NCBI RefSeq assembly: GCF_011326725.1
Contig: NZ_JAANCO010000001.1
Location: 2,351,430-2,415,429, forward strand
Length of the DNA stretch: 64,000 bases
Direction: 5' to 3'
Origin: Microbacterium excoecariae
GTDB taxonomy: Bacteria; Actinomycetota; Actinomycetes; Actinomycetales; Microbacteriaceae
The position numbers and the translations under genes are program-made. Shown piece after piece: positions 41,142 through 50,286 of the stretch. The notes beneath the pieces are model-generated. The model was given only the letters and a program-made list of their open reading frames with translations. It was not told the origin of the DNA and did not search any database. Each line of letters begins with the position of its first letter. Within the stretch, counting starts at the first letter, position 1.

Positions 41142-42470
41142 TCACCCCGGTTCCCCCGCCGGGACGAAACTCACGCGCCGCGGCGGTCTGTCGATGACCG
41201 TCGTGCCGCCCGCGGGCGGCGTCCACGCGAGGTGGCCGCCCGGCCCCTGCGCGACGCGCCACCCCGTCGCGTGTTTCAACGTGTGGTGCCGCTTGCACAG
41301 GCACGCGAGGTTCGTGACCGCCGTCGGTCCGCCGCGCGCGTGGTCGATCGTATGGTCGATGTCGCAACGCCTGGCCGGCTGGCGGCACCCGGGGAATCGG
41401 CAGTGCTGGTCCCGCGCCCGCAGGAATCGCTGCTGCGCCGCGGTCGGCGCGTAGCGGTCGGTCGCGAGGACCGTGCCGGTGACCGGATCCGTCAAGAGCC
41501 GATCCCATCCGCTCGCCCCGCCCGCGAGGCGCCGGGCGGATTCCGGATCCACGGGGCACCGCCCGTCGAGCTCGCCCGGCGTCGCCGCCGCCCCGGTTAG
41601 CGTCGTAACGGGGATCGTCACCTGGACGTGCGCCCGGATGGCGCCGAGCCCGCCCGGCGCCTGATCGGACGCGTGATCCACCGCCGGTGTGCCGGTGAGA
41701 AGCATGTCAAGCGCCAGGTCGGCCCGCGTCTGGTCGGCCGTGCGCGTGTCGGCCCACTGCTCGCCCGCGCCCTCCCCCGAACCATCACCCTCCCGCGCCG
41801 CCCGCCGCGCGTCGTCCTGCAGCACCCGCGCCTGGCGCGTGAGCCGGTCGTACGTGCCGTGGATCTCGGCGCTCGGCCCGATGATGCCCAGCATCGACGT
41901 TGCCTGGTCGATGTCGCTGACGAACACCCGCCGCGACGCGACCGCGGCCACCCGCTGGGCCGCCTCCGTGCGCGGCGCGTGTCGCTCGGCCGCCTGCGCC
42001 GCGTATCGCGCGGTGGCCGCCGGCGTCGAGTCCTCGGCCACCGCCAGCGCGTCGACCTCGTAGGATCCGCGCGTCGACGGATCCGCAATCCGCGCCCCGG
42101 CCTCGGCGATCGCGTGCGCGTGGCGGTCGTCGATCCGGCCCTCGCGGAGCGCGTGGAGCGTCGCCGGGAACCCGCCCACGAGCCGCGCGGCCTCGGCCAT
42201 GCGCGACTGTACGCGACGATCGTTAGCCCGCAGGGGCGCCGCGAGCGTCGCGGCCATGAGCCGCCGCGGCATCTCGCGCTCGCGGGAGGCCGCCGCGCCC
42301 ACCCGCGCCGTCTGCGCCGCGGCGATCGCGTCGGCGCGGGCGAGGAGCGTCGCCTTCTGCGCCGCTAGGCCGGCCTCGGCGGCGCGAATCTCGACGAGCG
42401 CCCGCGCGATCTCCTCCGCCTGACGCATCTCCTCGCGCGTCGCGAACCCACCCGCCTCGCGTCGCTCCAT
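41142..42470 (-). CDS. DUF222 and HNH endonuclease domain protein (13E12-repeat family)
   Basis: 442 residues. A DUF222 helical region (about 10-290) is followed by an HNH nuclease module: HCRFPGCRQPARRCDIDH, then IDHARGGPTAVTNLACLC and RHHTLKH, with paired CxxC-type zinc ligands and the catalytic HH. Such proteins are abundant and multicopy in actinobacteria, and their function is unknown. ATG 42470 was preferred over GTG 42479: AGGAGG lies 11 bases before the ATG but only two before the GTG. The 5' flank (42480-42600) is noticeably AT-richer than its surroundings, which may mark an insertion boundary. Confidence 0.88.
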   Translation of the reverse strand: MERREAGGFATREEMRQAEEIARALVEIRAAEAGLAAQKATLLARADAIAAAQTARVGAAASREREMPRRLMAATLAAPLRANDRRVQSRMAEAARLVGGFPATLHALREGRIDDRHAHAIAEAGARIADPSTRGSYEVDALAVAEDSTPAATARYAAQAAERHAPRTEAAQRVAAVASRRVFVSDIDQATSMLGIIGPSAEIHGTYDRLTRQARVLQDDARRAAREGDGSGEGAGEQWADTRTADQTRADLALDMLLTGTPAVDHASDQAPGGLGAIRAHVQVTIPVTTLTGAAATPGELDGRCPVDPESARRLAGGASGWDRLLTDPVTGTVLATDRYAPTAAQQRFLRARDQHCRFPGCRQPARRCDIDHTIDHARGGPTAVTNLACLCKRHHTLKHATGWRVAQGPGGHLAWTPPAGGTTVIDRPPRRVSFVPAGEPG

Positions 42471-42634
42471 CGGTCTCACCGCCTCCTGTTCGATACCCTC
42501 AGATTAGAAGAGAGGTACGACATTTAGAGGAGGAATGTGGATTCTGTGGAGAACATATCTTCGGATGAAGATTGAGCGACGAATGATCCACGGACAGCCC
42601 AATCGATCGCCCTCACAGCATCCCGCGGCCTTCC

Positions 42635-43453
42635 CTACTTGACCGCGCCACCCGCCGCCCCGGCGGCGATGTACCGCTGCGCGAAGATGAGGAGCACAAG
42701 CGCCGGGATCGAGGCGATCACGGCCGTCGCCATGACGGGCCCCCAGCTCTGCACGTTGCCCTGCAGATAGTTGTAGATGCCGAGGGTGATGGGCTTGACG
42801 CTCTCATCCGTCGTCAGCGTCAGAGCGAAGATGAAGTCGCTCCACGCGAACAGGAAGCTGAACAACCCCGCCGTGATGAGGGCGTTGCGGCTGACGGGAA
42901 GCACGATCGACCAGAAGGCGCGGAACTGCGTCGCCCCGTCGACGCGCGCGGCCTCGACGATCGAGTCCGGGATGGACCGCATAAAGGCGCTCATGATGAG
43001 GATGGCGAACGGAACGGCGTGCGTCGCATCGGCGAGGATCAGACCGGGAATGGTGTTCACGATCCGCAGATCGTTGAAGAGCGTGTAGAGCGAGTTGGCG
43101 ATCACGATGCCGGGGATCATCTGGGCAAGCAGCAGGGCGAACATGAACACGCCCTTACCGCGGAGCGCGAACTTCGCCACGGCGTATGCCGCGGGGGCGG
43201 CGATCGCGAGCGTGAGGAGCACGGTGCCGAGTGCCACGACGAGACTGACCCCGAGTCGCGGGAGCTGCTGGCTGAAGGCGAGACGGTACCCGTCGAGCGT
43301 CGGATCCGTCGGGAAGAACGCACTCGAGGCGGCAGTTCCACCCCCTTGGAACGAGGTGTTCACCATCCAGTAGACGGGAAAGAGCATGAGCGCGAGCAGC
43401 AGGATCCCGAAGGCCGTGTGCAGCGCTCGGCGCGTGCGCGTGGTGGTGATCAT
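42635..43453 (-). CDS. Carbohydrate ABC transporter permease (MalG type)
   Basis: 272 residues, six membrane helices. The coupling-loop motif EAARVDGATQFRAFWSIVLP matches the EAA---G signature of sugar permeases, and FPVYWMVNTSF lies after the first helix. It is the last gene of a three-gene importer; no ATPase is encoded, so a shared MsiK-type ATPase elsewhere in the genome must energise it, as is common in actinobacteria. AAGGA lies six bases before ATG 43453. Confidence 0.93.
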   Translation of the reverse strand: MITTTRTRRALHTAFGILLLALMLFPVYWMVNTSFQGGGTAASSAFFPTDPTLDGYRLAFSQQLPRLGVSLVVALGTVLLTLAIAAPAAYAVAKFALRGKGVFMFALLLAQMIPGIVIANSLYTLFNDLRIVNTIPGLILADATHAVPFAILIMSAFMRSIPDSIVEAARVDGATQFRAFWSIVLPVSRNALITAGLFSFLFAWSDFIFALTLTTDESVKPITLGIYNYLQGNVQSWGPVMATAVIASIPALVLLIFAQRYIAAGAAGGAVK

Positions 43454-43461
43454 GACGGTCC

Positions 43462-44424
43462 TTACTCGTCCACGGCGCGGCGGTTAAGCCGCAAATAGAC
43501 GATGGCAAAGGCGAGCGATACGAGGATGAGGATGTTGCTCACGGCGGCACCGGTGCCGAACGAGAACTCCTCGAAGGAGCGACGATACGAGTCCGTCGCG
43601 AGCGTCTGGGTGGCGTTCGCGGGACCGCCACCGGTCAGCCCGACGATGATGTCGAGCACCTTCAGTGTGTAGACGACGCCGAGCACGAGGACCACTGTGA
43701 CGACGGGACGGAGGTTCGGCCAGGTGATGTGCCAGAACGCGCGCCACCCCGTTGCCCCGTCGAGCGCACCCGCCTCGTAGAGCTCTTCCGGAATGTCCTG
43801 CAGGCCGCTGTACAACAGGGTCGTGTTGAACGGGATGCCGAGCCAGACGTTGACGATGATGACCGCAATGAGGGCGAGATCGGGGCTCGTCAGCCACGGG
43901 ATGGGGGTGCTGATGACGTGCAGCCCGCCGAGCACCTCGTTCAGCACCCCGCCGTCCTGGTCGAGGATCCATTTCCAGACCGCAGTGCCGGCGATGACCG
44001 GGATGAGCCAGGGCAGGAGGAGGAGCGAACGGAGCACACCGTTGAGAGGGAACTTCTTGTTGAAGTACAGGGCGAAGAGGAGACCGAGGACGAACTGTCC
44101 CGCGATCGAGCCGATGGTGAACAGCAGCGTGTTGACCACGGTCGTGGAGAACAGACTGTCGGTGACGACCTCGACGTAGTTCGCCATCCCCACCCAGGGC
44201 GCCTCCCCCGTGTAGAAGGTGCGCGTCGTGTACTCCTGGAAACCCATCAGGAGGTTCTTGACCACGGGGTAGCCGAAGAACACCACCACGTAGAGGATGG
44301 CGGGCGCGAGGAACAGCCACAGCGATAGCGCCGCTCGGCCACGCTGTCGGCGCGGGTCGGGCATGGCCCGTCGGCTGACGGACCCCGCTCGTACGGCCGT
44401 CGCCGTCTCTGTCGACACACTCAT
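43462..44424 (-). CDS. Carbohydrate ABC transporter permease (MalF type)
   Basis: 320 residues. An Arg-rich cytosolic lead precedes six membrane helices; the coupling loop YEAGALDGATGWRAFWHITWP is a good EAA motif. It pairs with the MalG-type protein eight bases downstream. AAAGGAG lies ten bases before ATG 44424. Confidence 0.93.
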   Translation of the reverse strand: MSVSTETATAVRAGSVSRRAMPDPRRQRGRAALSLWLFLAPAILYVVVFFGYPVVKNLLMGFQEYTTRTFYTGEAPWVGMANYVEVVTDSLFSTTVVNTLLFTIGSIAGQFVLGLLFALYFNKKFPLNGVLRSLLLLPWLIPVIAGTAVWKWILDQDGGVLNEVLGGLHVISTPIPWLTSPDLALIAVIIVNVWLGIPFNTTLLYSGLQDIPEELYEAGALDGATGWRAFWHITWPNLRPVVTVVLVLGVVYTLKVLDIIVGLTGGGPANATQTLATDSYRRSFEEFSFGTGAAVSNILILVSLAFAIVYLRLNRRAVDE

Positions 44425-44454
44425 GTTCGTCGGTCTCCTTTCGCCCGGCGTCGG

Positions 44455-45660
44455 CTACTCGCTCACCTGGGCGAGCGCGTCGGCAGGCTCGGCGCTGTCA
44501 GTGAGCGCCAGCTGCACCGCCGAGTAGATGGCCGTGGCGGCGGCGGGCCAGTCCTCCCCGAGAAGTGCGGTGCGGGCGCGCGCCGTCTGCGCGCTGTCGG
44601 CGAACGTCGCGACGAGCGGGTTGTCGGCGGCCGCCTCGGCCGCCGCGTCCGTGTCCGCGGGCACGGCGCCGCGCTGGATCGCCATCGTCTGCTGATGCTC
44701 GGGCGCCGTGATGCAGTCGACGAAGTCTCCGGCAGCCGCCATGCGCTCGGGCGAGTCGGTATTCGGGACCGTGAATGCCTCTCCACCGAGCGGTGCGATG
44801 ATGTCGTCGCCCGCGTCGGGAACGGGGATCGGCACGGACGCGAACTCGAGCCCCTCCGCCGCTTCGAGCGCGGGGAGATTCCAGGGGCCGTTGATCATCA
44901 TGGCCGCCTTGCCCGCAATGAACTGGTCGTTGACGTCGTTCTGTGACCAGTTCACGACGCTCCGGGAGGCGGACCCGTCAGCCACGAGGTCGTCGACGAA
45001 CGTCAACGCCTCCACGGCCTCGTCGCTCGTGAGATCGTCCTCCGTTGCCCCGTTGCTCCAGAGGAACGGGAGGAACTGCCACGTACCCTCGAACGAGTTG
45101 GTCGCACTGAAGGCCAGCCCGTACGTGTCGCCGGCAGTAAGCGCCGCAGCAGCCTCGCGCAGCTCGTCCCACGTCTGAGGCGGCGCGATGTCCGCGTCGG
45201 CGAGCATCTGCTCGTTGTAGAACAGGCCGATGGTGTTGACCACGGGGGCGATCCCGTAGAGGTCGCCGTCGTAGGTGCCGGCGTCGAGGATCCCCTGCGG
45301 GAAGCCGTCGCCCGTGATGCCGTAGTCGCTGAGCGGGCTGAGCGCGCCCGACGCGGCGATCTGCTGGACATCGGGGTTGTCGAGCATGAGCACGTCCGGC
45401 AGTGTGCGCGAGGACGCCTGTTGGAGAACGGTGGCGATGAGACCGGACCCGGCCACGTGGTTGGGCTCGACGGTGATGCCGAGCTCCTCCGCGCACGCCG
45501 AGTAGATCTCTTCGTAGATTGGCGCGCTGTTCTCGGACATCGTGTCGGTGATCGACAGCGTGATGTCGCCGGACGCGTCGGAAGAGCCGGAACACCCGGC
45601 CAGGGCGAGCGCGCCGACGGCGAGCGTCGCTCCGGAAACGACCGTGAATGAGCGATGCAT
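44455..45660 (-). CDS. Sugar-binding lipoprotein of an ABC importer (family 1)
   Basis: 401 residues. The lipobox LALAGC (Cys23) gives a membrane-tethered binding protein; NEQMLADADIAPPQTWDELREAA and INGPWN are typical of family 1 oligosaccharide-binding proteins. It diverges from lacI and the alpha-xylosidase, so the ligand is probably a xylose-capped oligosaccharide such as isoprimeverose or a xyloglucan fragment. That assignment rests on gene context. AAAGGAG lies six bases before ATG 45660. Confidence 0.92.
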   Translation of the reverse strand: MHRSFTVVSGATLAVGALALAGCSGSSDASGDITLSITDTMSENSAPIYEEIYSACAEELGITVEPNHVAGSGLIATVLQQASSRTLPDVLMLDNPDVQQIAASGALSPLSDYGITGDGFPQGILDAGTYDGDLYGIAPVVNTIGLFYNEQMLADADIAPPQTWDELREAAAALTAGDTYGLAFSATNSFEGTWQFLPFLWSNGATEDDLTSDEAVEALTFVDDLVADGSASRSVVNWSQNDVNDQFIAGKAAMMINGPWNLPALEAAEGLEFASVPIPVPDAGDDIIAPLGGEAFTVPNTDSPERMAAAGDFVDCITAPEHQQTMAIQRGAVPADTDAAAEAAADNPLVATFADSAQTARARTALLGEDWPAAATAIYSAVQLALTDSAEPADALAQVSE

Positions 45661-45757
45661 GTGAAGCTCCTTTGCTTGATGACCCCGCCCGGGTTACCCC
45701 GGTCGCGCTCTGCGGCGAGCGCACACCGGGCACTGTAGGACGATCTTCGTCGACTTG

Positions 45758-45771
45758 TCAAAGCGCTTAAC
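45758..45771. promoter_or_regulatory. LacI-family operator candidate of the xyloside locus
   Basis: TCAAAGCGCTTAAC has a perfect AAGCGCTT core (45761-45768), the classical core of many LacI-family operators. It lies in the 192-base divergent promoter region, 98 bases from the sugar-binding protein start and 82 from lacI. Confidence 0.55.
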
Positions 45772-45852
45772 CTCGTGTCAGGGTGGGGCCCATATCGTTC
45801 GCTGAGGTCGCCGCCGATCTCTCGACAGCGGACGAACCGGAAGGACAACGAC

Positions 45853-46896
45853 ATGGCAACGATGCGTGACGTCGCCGAACGCGCAGGGGTCTCGATCGCG
45901 ACGGTCTCCTTCGTCGTGAACGACACGAAGCCCGTTTCCGCGGAAACCCGTGCGCGCATCGAGACGGCGATGGCCGAGCTCGGTTTCCGCCGCAACGTTC
46001 TGGCCCGAGCCCTCGCGAGCCAGCGCACCCACATCCTCGCGATCGTCTTCCCCGCCCTGGAGCACACGCTCGGCACCACAGCGCTCGGCGTGGTCACCAG
46101 CGCGGCCGTCGCGGCGGCGCGCGCGGGGTTCAACCTCGTGCTGTGGCCCGTCAGCAACGACCCGCAGCAACTCGACGAGTACGTCTCTTCGGGGCTGGTC
46201 GATGGCGTGCTCCTCATGGAGGTGACGGCGGAGGATCCGCGGATCCCCGCGCTCGAGCGCCGCGAGATTCCCTTCGGGCTCGTGGGCCGCACGGCGGATC
46301 CGAGCGCGCACCTGTTCGTGGACATGGACTTCGCGGGCGCCGTGCGTGAGGGCCTCGCGCACCTCGAGGAGCGGGGGCATCGGAACATCGCGCTGTTGTC
46401 GGGCGAGCTCGCCTCCGATCAGCTCGTCGGCTATGGGCCGATCGTCCGCACCGAGGGCGCGTTCTCCGAGGCCATGCGCGAGCGCGGCCGCGAGCCCGTC
46501 ATCGTGCGCGCGCCCCAGGATCCACGGTCCGGCCGCGCGGCGGCGCGGGCACTCGTGGCGGACCACCCCGACGTGACCGCTGTCCTGGCGCTCAACGAGG
46601 GCGCCGTGCATGGCTTCCTCAACGGCCTCGTCGCCGCGGGCCGGCAGGTACCACGGGATGTCTCGGTGCTGGGTCTGGCGACCTCCGAGCAGGCGACGAC
46701 GACCGCGGATCCCGCGCTGAGCGCGCTCGTCGCGCCGGGCGAGGAACTGGGCCGCGCGAGCGTCGCGGCTCTCGTGAGCCATCTGGCAAACCCCGCCGAC
46801 CGCGTCCAGCGCCTGGTGCCGTGCGAGCTGCGGCTCGCGGGGTCGACCGGCGCCGTGCGGACGGATGCACACCCCCTGAGAAAGGAAGAATCGTGA
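45853..46896 (+). CDS. LacI-family regulator of the xyloside locus
   Basis: 347 residues. MATMRDVAERAGVSIATVSF is the LacI helix-turn-helix, followed by the hinge FRRNVLARALASQRTHILAIV and a sugar-sensing domain. ATG 45853 has AAGGAC six bases ahead. Its stop overlaps the alpha-xylosidase start (GTGA), so repressor and enzyme are translationally linked. It likely represses both itself with the xylosidase and the divergent importer until the glycoside is present. Confidence 0.92.
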   Translation: MATMRDVAERAGVSIATVSFVVNDTKPVSAETRARIETAMAELGFRRNVLARALASQRTHILAIVFPALEHTLGTTALGVVTSAAVAAARAGFNLVLWPVSNDPQQLDEYVSSGLVDGVLLMEVTAEDPRIPALERREIPFGLVGRTADPSAHLFVDMDFAGAVREGLAHLEERGHRNIALLSGELASDQLVGYGPIVRTEGAFSEAMRERGREPVIVRAPQDPRSGRAAARALVADHPDVTAVLALNEGAVHGFLNGLVAAGRQVPRDVSVLGLATSEQATTTADPALSALVAPGEELGRASVAALVSHLANPADRVQRLVPCELRLAGSTGAVRTDAHPLRKEES

Positions 46897-49208
46897 AGTT
46901 CACCGATGGGTTCTGGCACGCGCGACCGGGAGTGGGGATCCACTACGCGCGAGAGATCGATCGCATCATCGAGGAGGGCGACCGCGTGCGGGTGTTCTCG
47001 CCGACGCGCGTCGTGACGCAGCGCGGCGACACCCTCAACCTGCCGATCGTGACGACGACGCTGTCCTCGCCCATGGCCGATGTCATCACCGTGTCGCACG
47101 TGCACCACCGTGGCGGGCCGGATCCGCTCCGCTTCCCCGTGACGCAGACCGACGACGACGTCGAGATCACGCGGGACGGGGATCGGGTCGAGCTGCGCGC
47201 CGGCGCGCTGTCGGCGCGCATGACGACGGGGAAATCGTTCGAGCTCGCCTTCGAGGCGGAGGGGCGCGCCCTGACGCGCAGCGGCGGCAAGTCGGCCGCA
47301 TGGGTCGACGTGTCCCCGGACGCCTCGGTCGATCACGGGCCGGTCCAGCTCGAGCGCGCGTCGCGCATGAGCTACATGTTCGAGCAGCTCGACCTGGACG
47401 TCGGCGAGCTCGTGTTCGGCCTGGGCGAGCGCTTCGGGCCGGTCGCCAAGAACGGCCAGACCGTGGACATCTGGAACTACGACGGCGGGACGTCGAGCGA
47501 GCAGGCGTACAAGAACGTGCCGTTCTACCTCACGAACCGGGGATACGGCGTCTTCGTCGACGACCCGGGGCACGTTTCCTACGAGGTGGGCTCGGAGGCC
47601 GTGGAGCGCGTGCAGTTCTCCGTCGCCGGAGAAGAGATTCGCTACTCGATCATCTACGGCCCCGACCCGAAGAGCATCCTCGAGAAGTACACGGCGCTCA
47701 CGGGGCGCCCCGCGCGGATCCCGGCCTGGACATACGGCCTGTGGCTCTCGACGAGCTTTACGACGGACTACGACGAGGCGACCGTGACCTCGTTCGTCGA
47801 GGGCATGCGCGAGCGCGAGATCCCGCTGAGCGTGTTCCACTTCGACTGCTTCTGGATGCGCGAGTTCACGTGGTGCGACTTCGAGTGGGACACGCGGGTC
47901 TTCCCTGATCCGGAGGGCATGCTGTCGCGCCTGCACGAGCGGGGCCTCCGGGTGTCGGTGTGGATCAACCCCTATATCGCGCAGCAGTCGCCGTTGTTCG
48001 ACGAGGGTCTCGCGCGCGGGTACTTCGTGCACCGGCGCGACGGGTCCGTATGGCAGTGGGACCGTTGGCAGGCGGGCATGGCGCTCGTGGATTTCACCAA
48101 CCCGGATGCGACGTCCTGGTACAAGGACAAGCTGCGGGCGCTCGTGCGGCAGGGTGTGGACGTGTTCAAGACCGACTTCGGCGAGCGCATCCCCGTGGAC
48201 GTCGTGTACGCGGACGGGTCCGATCCCGAGCGCCTGCACAACTACTACACGCACCTCTACAACCAGGCCGTCCACGAGGTGCTCGCCGAGGAGCGCGGCG
48301 AGGGCGAGGCCGTGCTGTTCGCGCGCTCGGCGAGCGCGGGCGGGCAGAGCTTCCCCATCCATTGGGGTGGGGACAGCACGGCCTCCTTTGCGTCGATGGC
48401 CGAGACGCTGCGCGGCGGCCTGTCGCTTGCGTACTCGGGCTTCGGGTACTGGAGCCACGACATCGGCGGCTTCGAGCATGCGCCCGACGTGGGCGTCTTC
48501 AAGCGCTGGGTGGCCTTCGGCCTCATGTCGAGCCACAGCCGCTTCCACGGCAGCGGGTCGTATCGCGTCCCGTGGATGTTCGGCGAGGACGAGGCGGACC
48601 CGCAGAGCGCCGTCGCCGTGACTCGCACCTTCGCGCGCCTGAAGAACCGACTCGCGCCGTACCTCATCGCGGCCGGGCGCGAGGCGCACGACTCGGGCAC
48701 GCCGATCATGCGGCCGATGATGCTGGAGTTCCCGGAGGACCCGGCGACGCCGCACCTGGACCGGCAGTACATGCTGGGGGGCGACCTGCTCGTCGCGCCC
48801 GTGTTCCACGCATCGGGTGTCGCGGAGTTCTACCTGCCGGAAGGCTCCTGGCGTGCGCTGCGGACGGGCGCGGTCGCGGAGGCGGGGTGGCGGCGGGAGG
48901 AGCACGGGTTCGACTCGCTGCCGCTGTACGTCCGCGAGGGCGCGGTGATCCCGATGTCGGCGCACGAGGACCGGCCGGACGCGGATCACCTGGATGGGCT
49001 GACGCTCCTCGTGCACCCCGGGACGGACCCGGGCTGGACGCGCACGCTGCGCGTGGAGCGACCGGACGGCTCGACCGCGGAGTTCCGCGCGCACCGCGAC
49101 GGGGACGACGTGATCGTCACCGGTCCCGCGGGCGCATGGGGCGTGGAGGTGCTCGGCGGCGCCACGTCGGCCTCCGCCTCGGGCACCGCTCGCGTGCGAG
49201 CGGCCTGA
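46893..49208 (+). CDS. yicI: Alpha-xylosidase, glycoside hydrolase family 31 (YicI-like)
   Basis: 771 residues, one fewer than E. coli YicI. The nucleophile Asp428 lies in VFKTDFGERIP and the acid/base Asp494 in IHWGGDSTAS; FDCFWMREFTWCDFEWD forms the substrate pocket characteristic of the xylosidase branch. There is no signal peptide, so it acts in the cytosol on imported glycosides, releasing alpha-linked xylose from the non-reducing end. The start is GTG 46893 with AAAGGA ahead, overlapping lacI by four bases. The next gene is convergent beyond a terminator. Confidence 0.93.
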   Translation: MKFTDGFWHARPGVGIHYAREIDRIIEEGDRVRVFSPTRVVTQRGDTLNLPIVTTTLSSPMADVITVSHVHHRGGPDPLRFPVTQTDDDVEITRDGDRVELRAGALSARMTTGKSFELAFEAEGRALTRSGGKSAAWVDVSPDASVDHGPVQLERASRMSYMFEQLDLDVGELVFGLGERFGPVAKNGQTVDIWNYDGGTSSEQAYKNVPFYLTNRGYGVFVDDPGHVSYEVGSEAVERVQFSVAGEEIRYSIIYGPDPKSILEKYTALTGRPARIPAWTYGLWLSTSFTTDYDEATVTSFVEGMREREIPLSVFHFDCFWMREFTWCDFEWDTRVFPDPEGMLSRLHERGLRVSVWINPYIAQQSPLFDEGLARGYFVHRRDGSVWQWDRWQAGMALVDFTNPDATSWYKDKLRALVRQGVDVFKTDFGERIPVDVVYADGSDPERLHNYYTHLYNQAVHEVLAEERGEGEAVLFARSASAGGQSFPIHWGGDSTASFASMAETLRGGLSLAYSGFGYWSHDIGGFEHAPDVGVFKRWVAFGLMSSHSRFHGSGSYRVPWMFGEDEADPQSAVAVTRTFARLKNRLAPYLIAAGREAHDSGTPIMRPMMLEFPEDPATPHLDRQYMLGGDLLVAPVFHASGVAEFYLPEGSWRALRTGAVAEAGWRREEHGFDSLPLYVREGAVIPMSAHEDRPDADHLDGLTLLVHPGTDPGWTRTLRVERPDGSTAEFRAHRDGDDVIVTGPAGAWGVEVLGGATSASASGTARVRAA

Positions 49209-49214
49209 TTCCCT

Positions 49215-49272
49215 GCGAGGGGCCGCGGAGTGCGCAGCCGCGGCCCCTCGCCGCAGCCGCGCACTCCGCGGC
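49215..49272. terminator. Terminator with two mutually exclusive 14-bp hairpins
   Basis: Hairpin 1 pairs 49215-49228 with 49238-49251 (nine-base loop). Hairpin 2 pairs 49222-49235 with 49259-49272. Both stems are perfect, and they share bases 49222-49228 (and loop bases), so only one can form at a time. The element fills the gap between convergent genes and should terminate from either side. Confidence 0.8.
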
Positions 49273-49279
49273 CTCCCTC

Positions 49280-50161
49280 TTACGCTCCCCCGCGCGCCTC
49301 GGCTTCGACTCTCCCGGCGCCGTCCGCACCCGGGGAACCCGACACCCCCCACGCCCCCAACAACCCCAACGCCTCCCGGCTCGCCGCGTCGCGCGCCGTG
49401 TAGATAAACAGGGTCTGCGTCTCGTCGTCCGGCACGACGAACGCCTCCCACTCGATCGTGAGCTCGCCGGCGATGGGGTGGCGGAAGCGCTTCGTGCCAG
49501 AGGTGCGGCCCTGCGGGTTCGGCTCCGCCCACCACTTCCGAAACTCCGGGGTCGACGTCGACAGCTCCCCCACGAGCGCCGCGATCTCCGCGTCGTGCGG
49601 GTGGGCGCTCGCCTCGAGCTGCAGTACGCCCGTCATCTCGGTGGCCACGACGCTCCAGTCGACATAGAGGGTGCGGGTGGACGGATCCGTCATGATCCAC
49701 CGCAAGAGGTTCCGGTCGCCGACGGGGTGCGCGGAGAAGTCGTGCAACAGCGCCCACGCGAGCGCGTTGCCGGCGAGCACCTCCATGCGGGGCCCGAGGA
49801 CGAAAGCGGGCTGGTCGTCGAGGCCCCGGATCATCCGCTCGATGCCCGGCCGGACGACGGGGGTCGCGGATCCGCGGATCCCCGCGCTCGGCCGCGCGAG
49901 ATTCACGAGGTAGTCGCGCTCGGCGTCGTCGAGCTGCAGGATCCGCGCGATCGCGTCGAGCACCGATTCGGACGGCCGCACCTGCCGCCCCTGCTCGAGC
50001 CGCACGTACCAGTCCACGCTCACGCCCGCGAGGAACGCGACCTCCTCGCGCCGCAGGCCGGGCACGCGCCGAACGCCCTGGGCCGGGATCCCGGCCATCG
50101 CCGGCGTGATCGCCGCACGCCGGGCGGTGAGGAAGTCGCTGAGCGCGTCGTTTCGGGCCAT
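49280..50161 (-). CDS. XRE-family regulator with MmyB-like ligand-binding domain
   Basis: 293 residues. An N-terminal helix-turn-helix (LRREEVAFLAGVSVDWYVRLEQGR) is followed by a MmyB-like domain (about 100-265) beginning near RGIERMIRGLDDQPAFVLG. Such proteins are commonly encoded next to a divergent SDR oxidoreductase that they control, as here. No strong Shine-Dalgarno is seen before ATG 50161. The last 30 residues are low-complexity Gly/Ala and may be dispensable. Confidence 0.88.
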   Translation of the reverse strand: MARNDALSDFLTARRAAITPAMAGIPAQGVRRVPGLRREEVAFLAGVSVDWYVRLEQGRQVRPSESVLDAIARILQLDDAERDYLVNLARPSAGIRGSATPVVRPGIERMIRGLDDQPAFVLGPRMEVLAGNALAWALLHDFSAHPVGDRNLLRWIMTDPSTRTLYVDWSVVATEMTGVLQLEASAHPHDAEIAALVGELSTSTPEFRKWWAEPNPQGRTSGTKRFRHPIAGELTIEWEAFVVPDDETQTLFIYTARDAASREALGLLGAWGVSGSPGADGAGRVEAEARGGA

Positions 50162-50286
50162 GCGCCCATTGTCGCCCCGGCGCCCGCAACGTGGGTGGGC
50201 CGCAATGTCCTACGGTCCCCCGTCCCTTCCGCGGCCCCCGGTCGAGGGCGGAGAGTGGATCCGACCACGCAACCCCAAGGAGCACC

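Noticed and set aside
41142..42470. Homing endonuclease or mobile intron from the HNH motif
   Set aside because: The DUF222 plus HNH arrangement is the common chromosomal 13E12 family; no intron, intein or terminal inverted repeats are visible.
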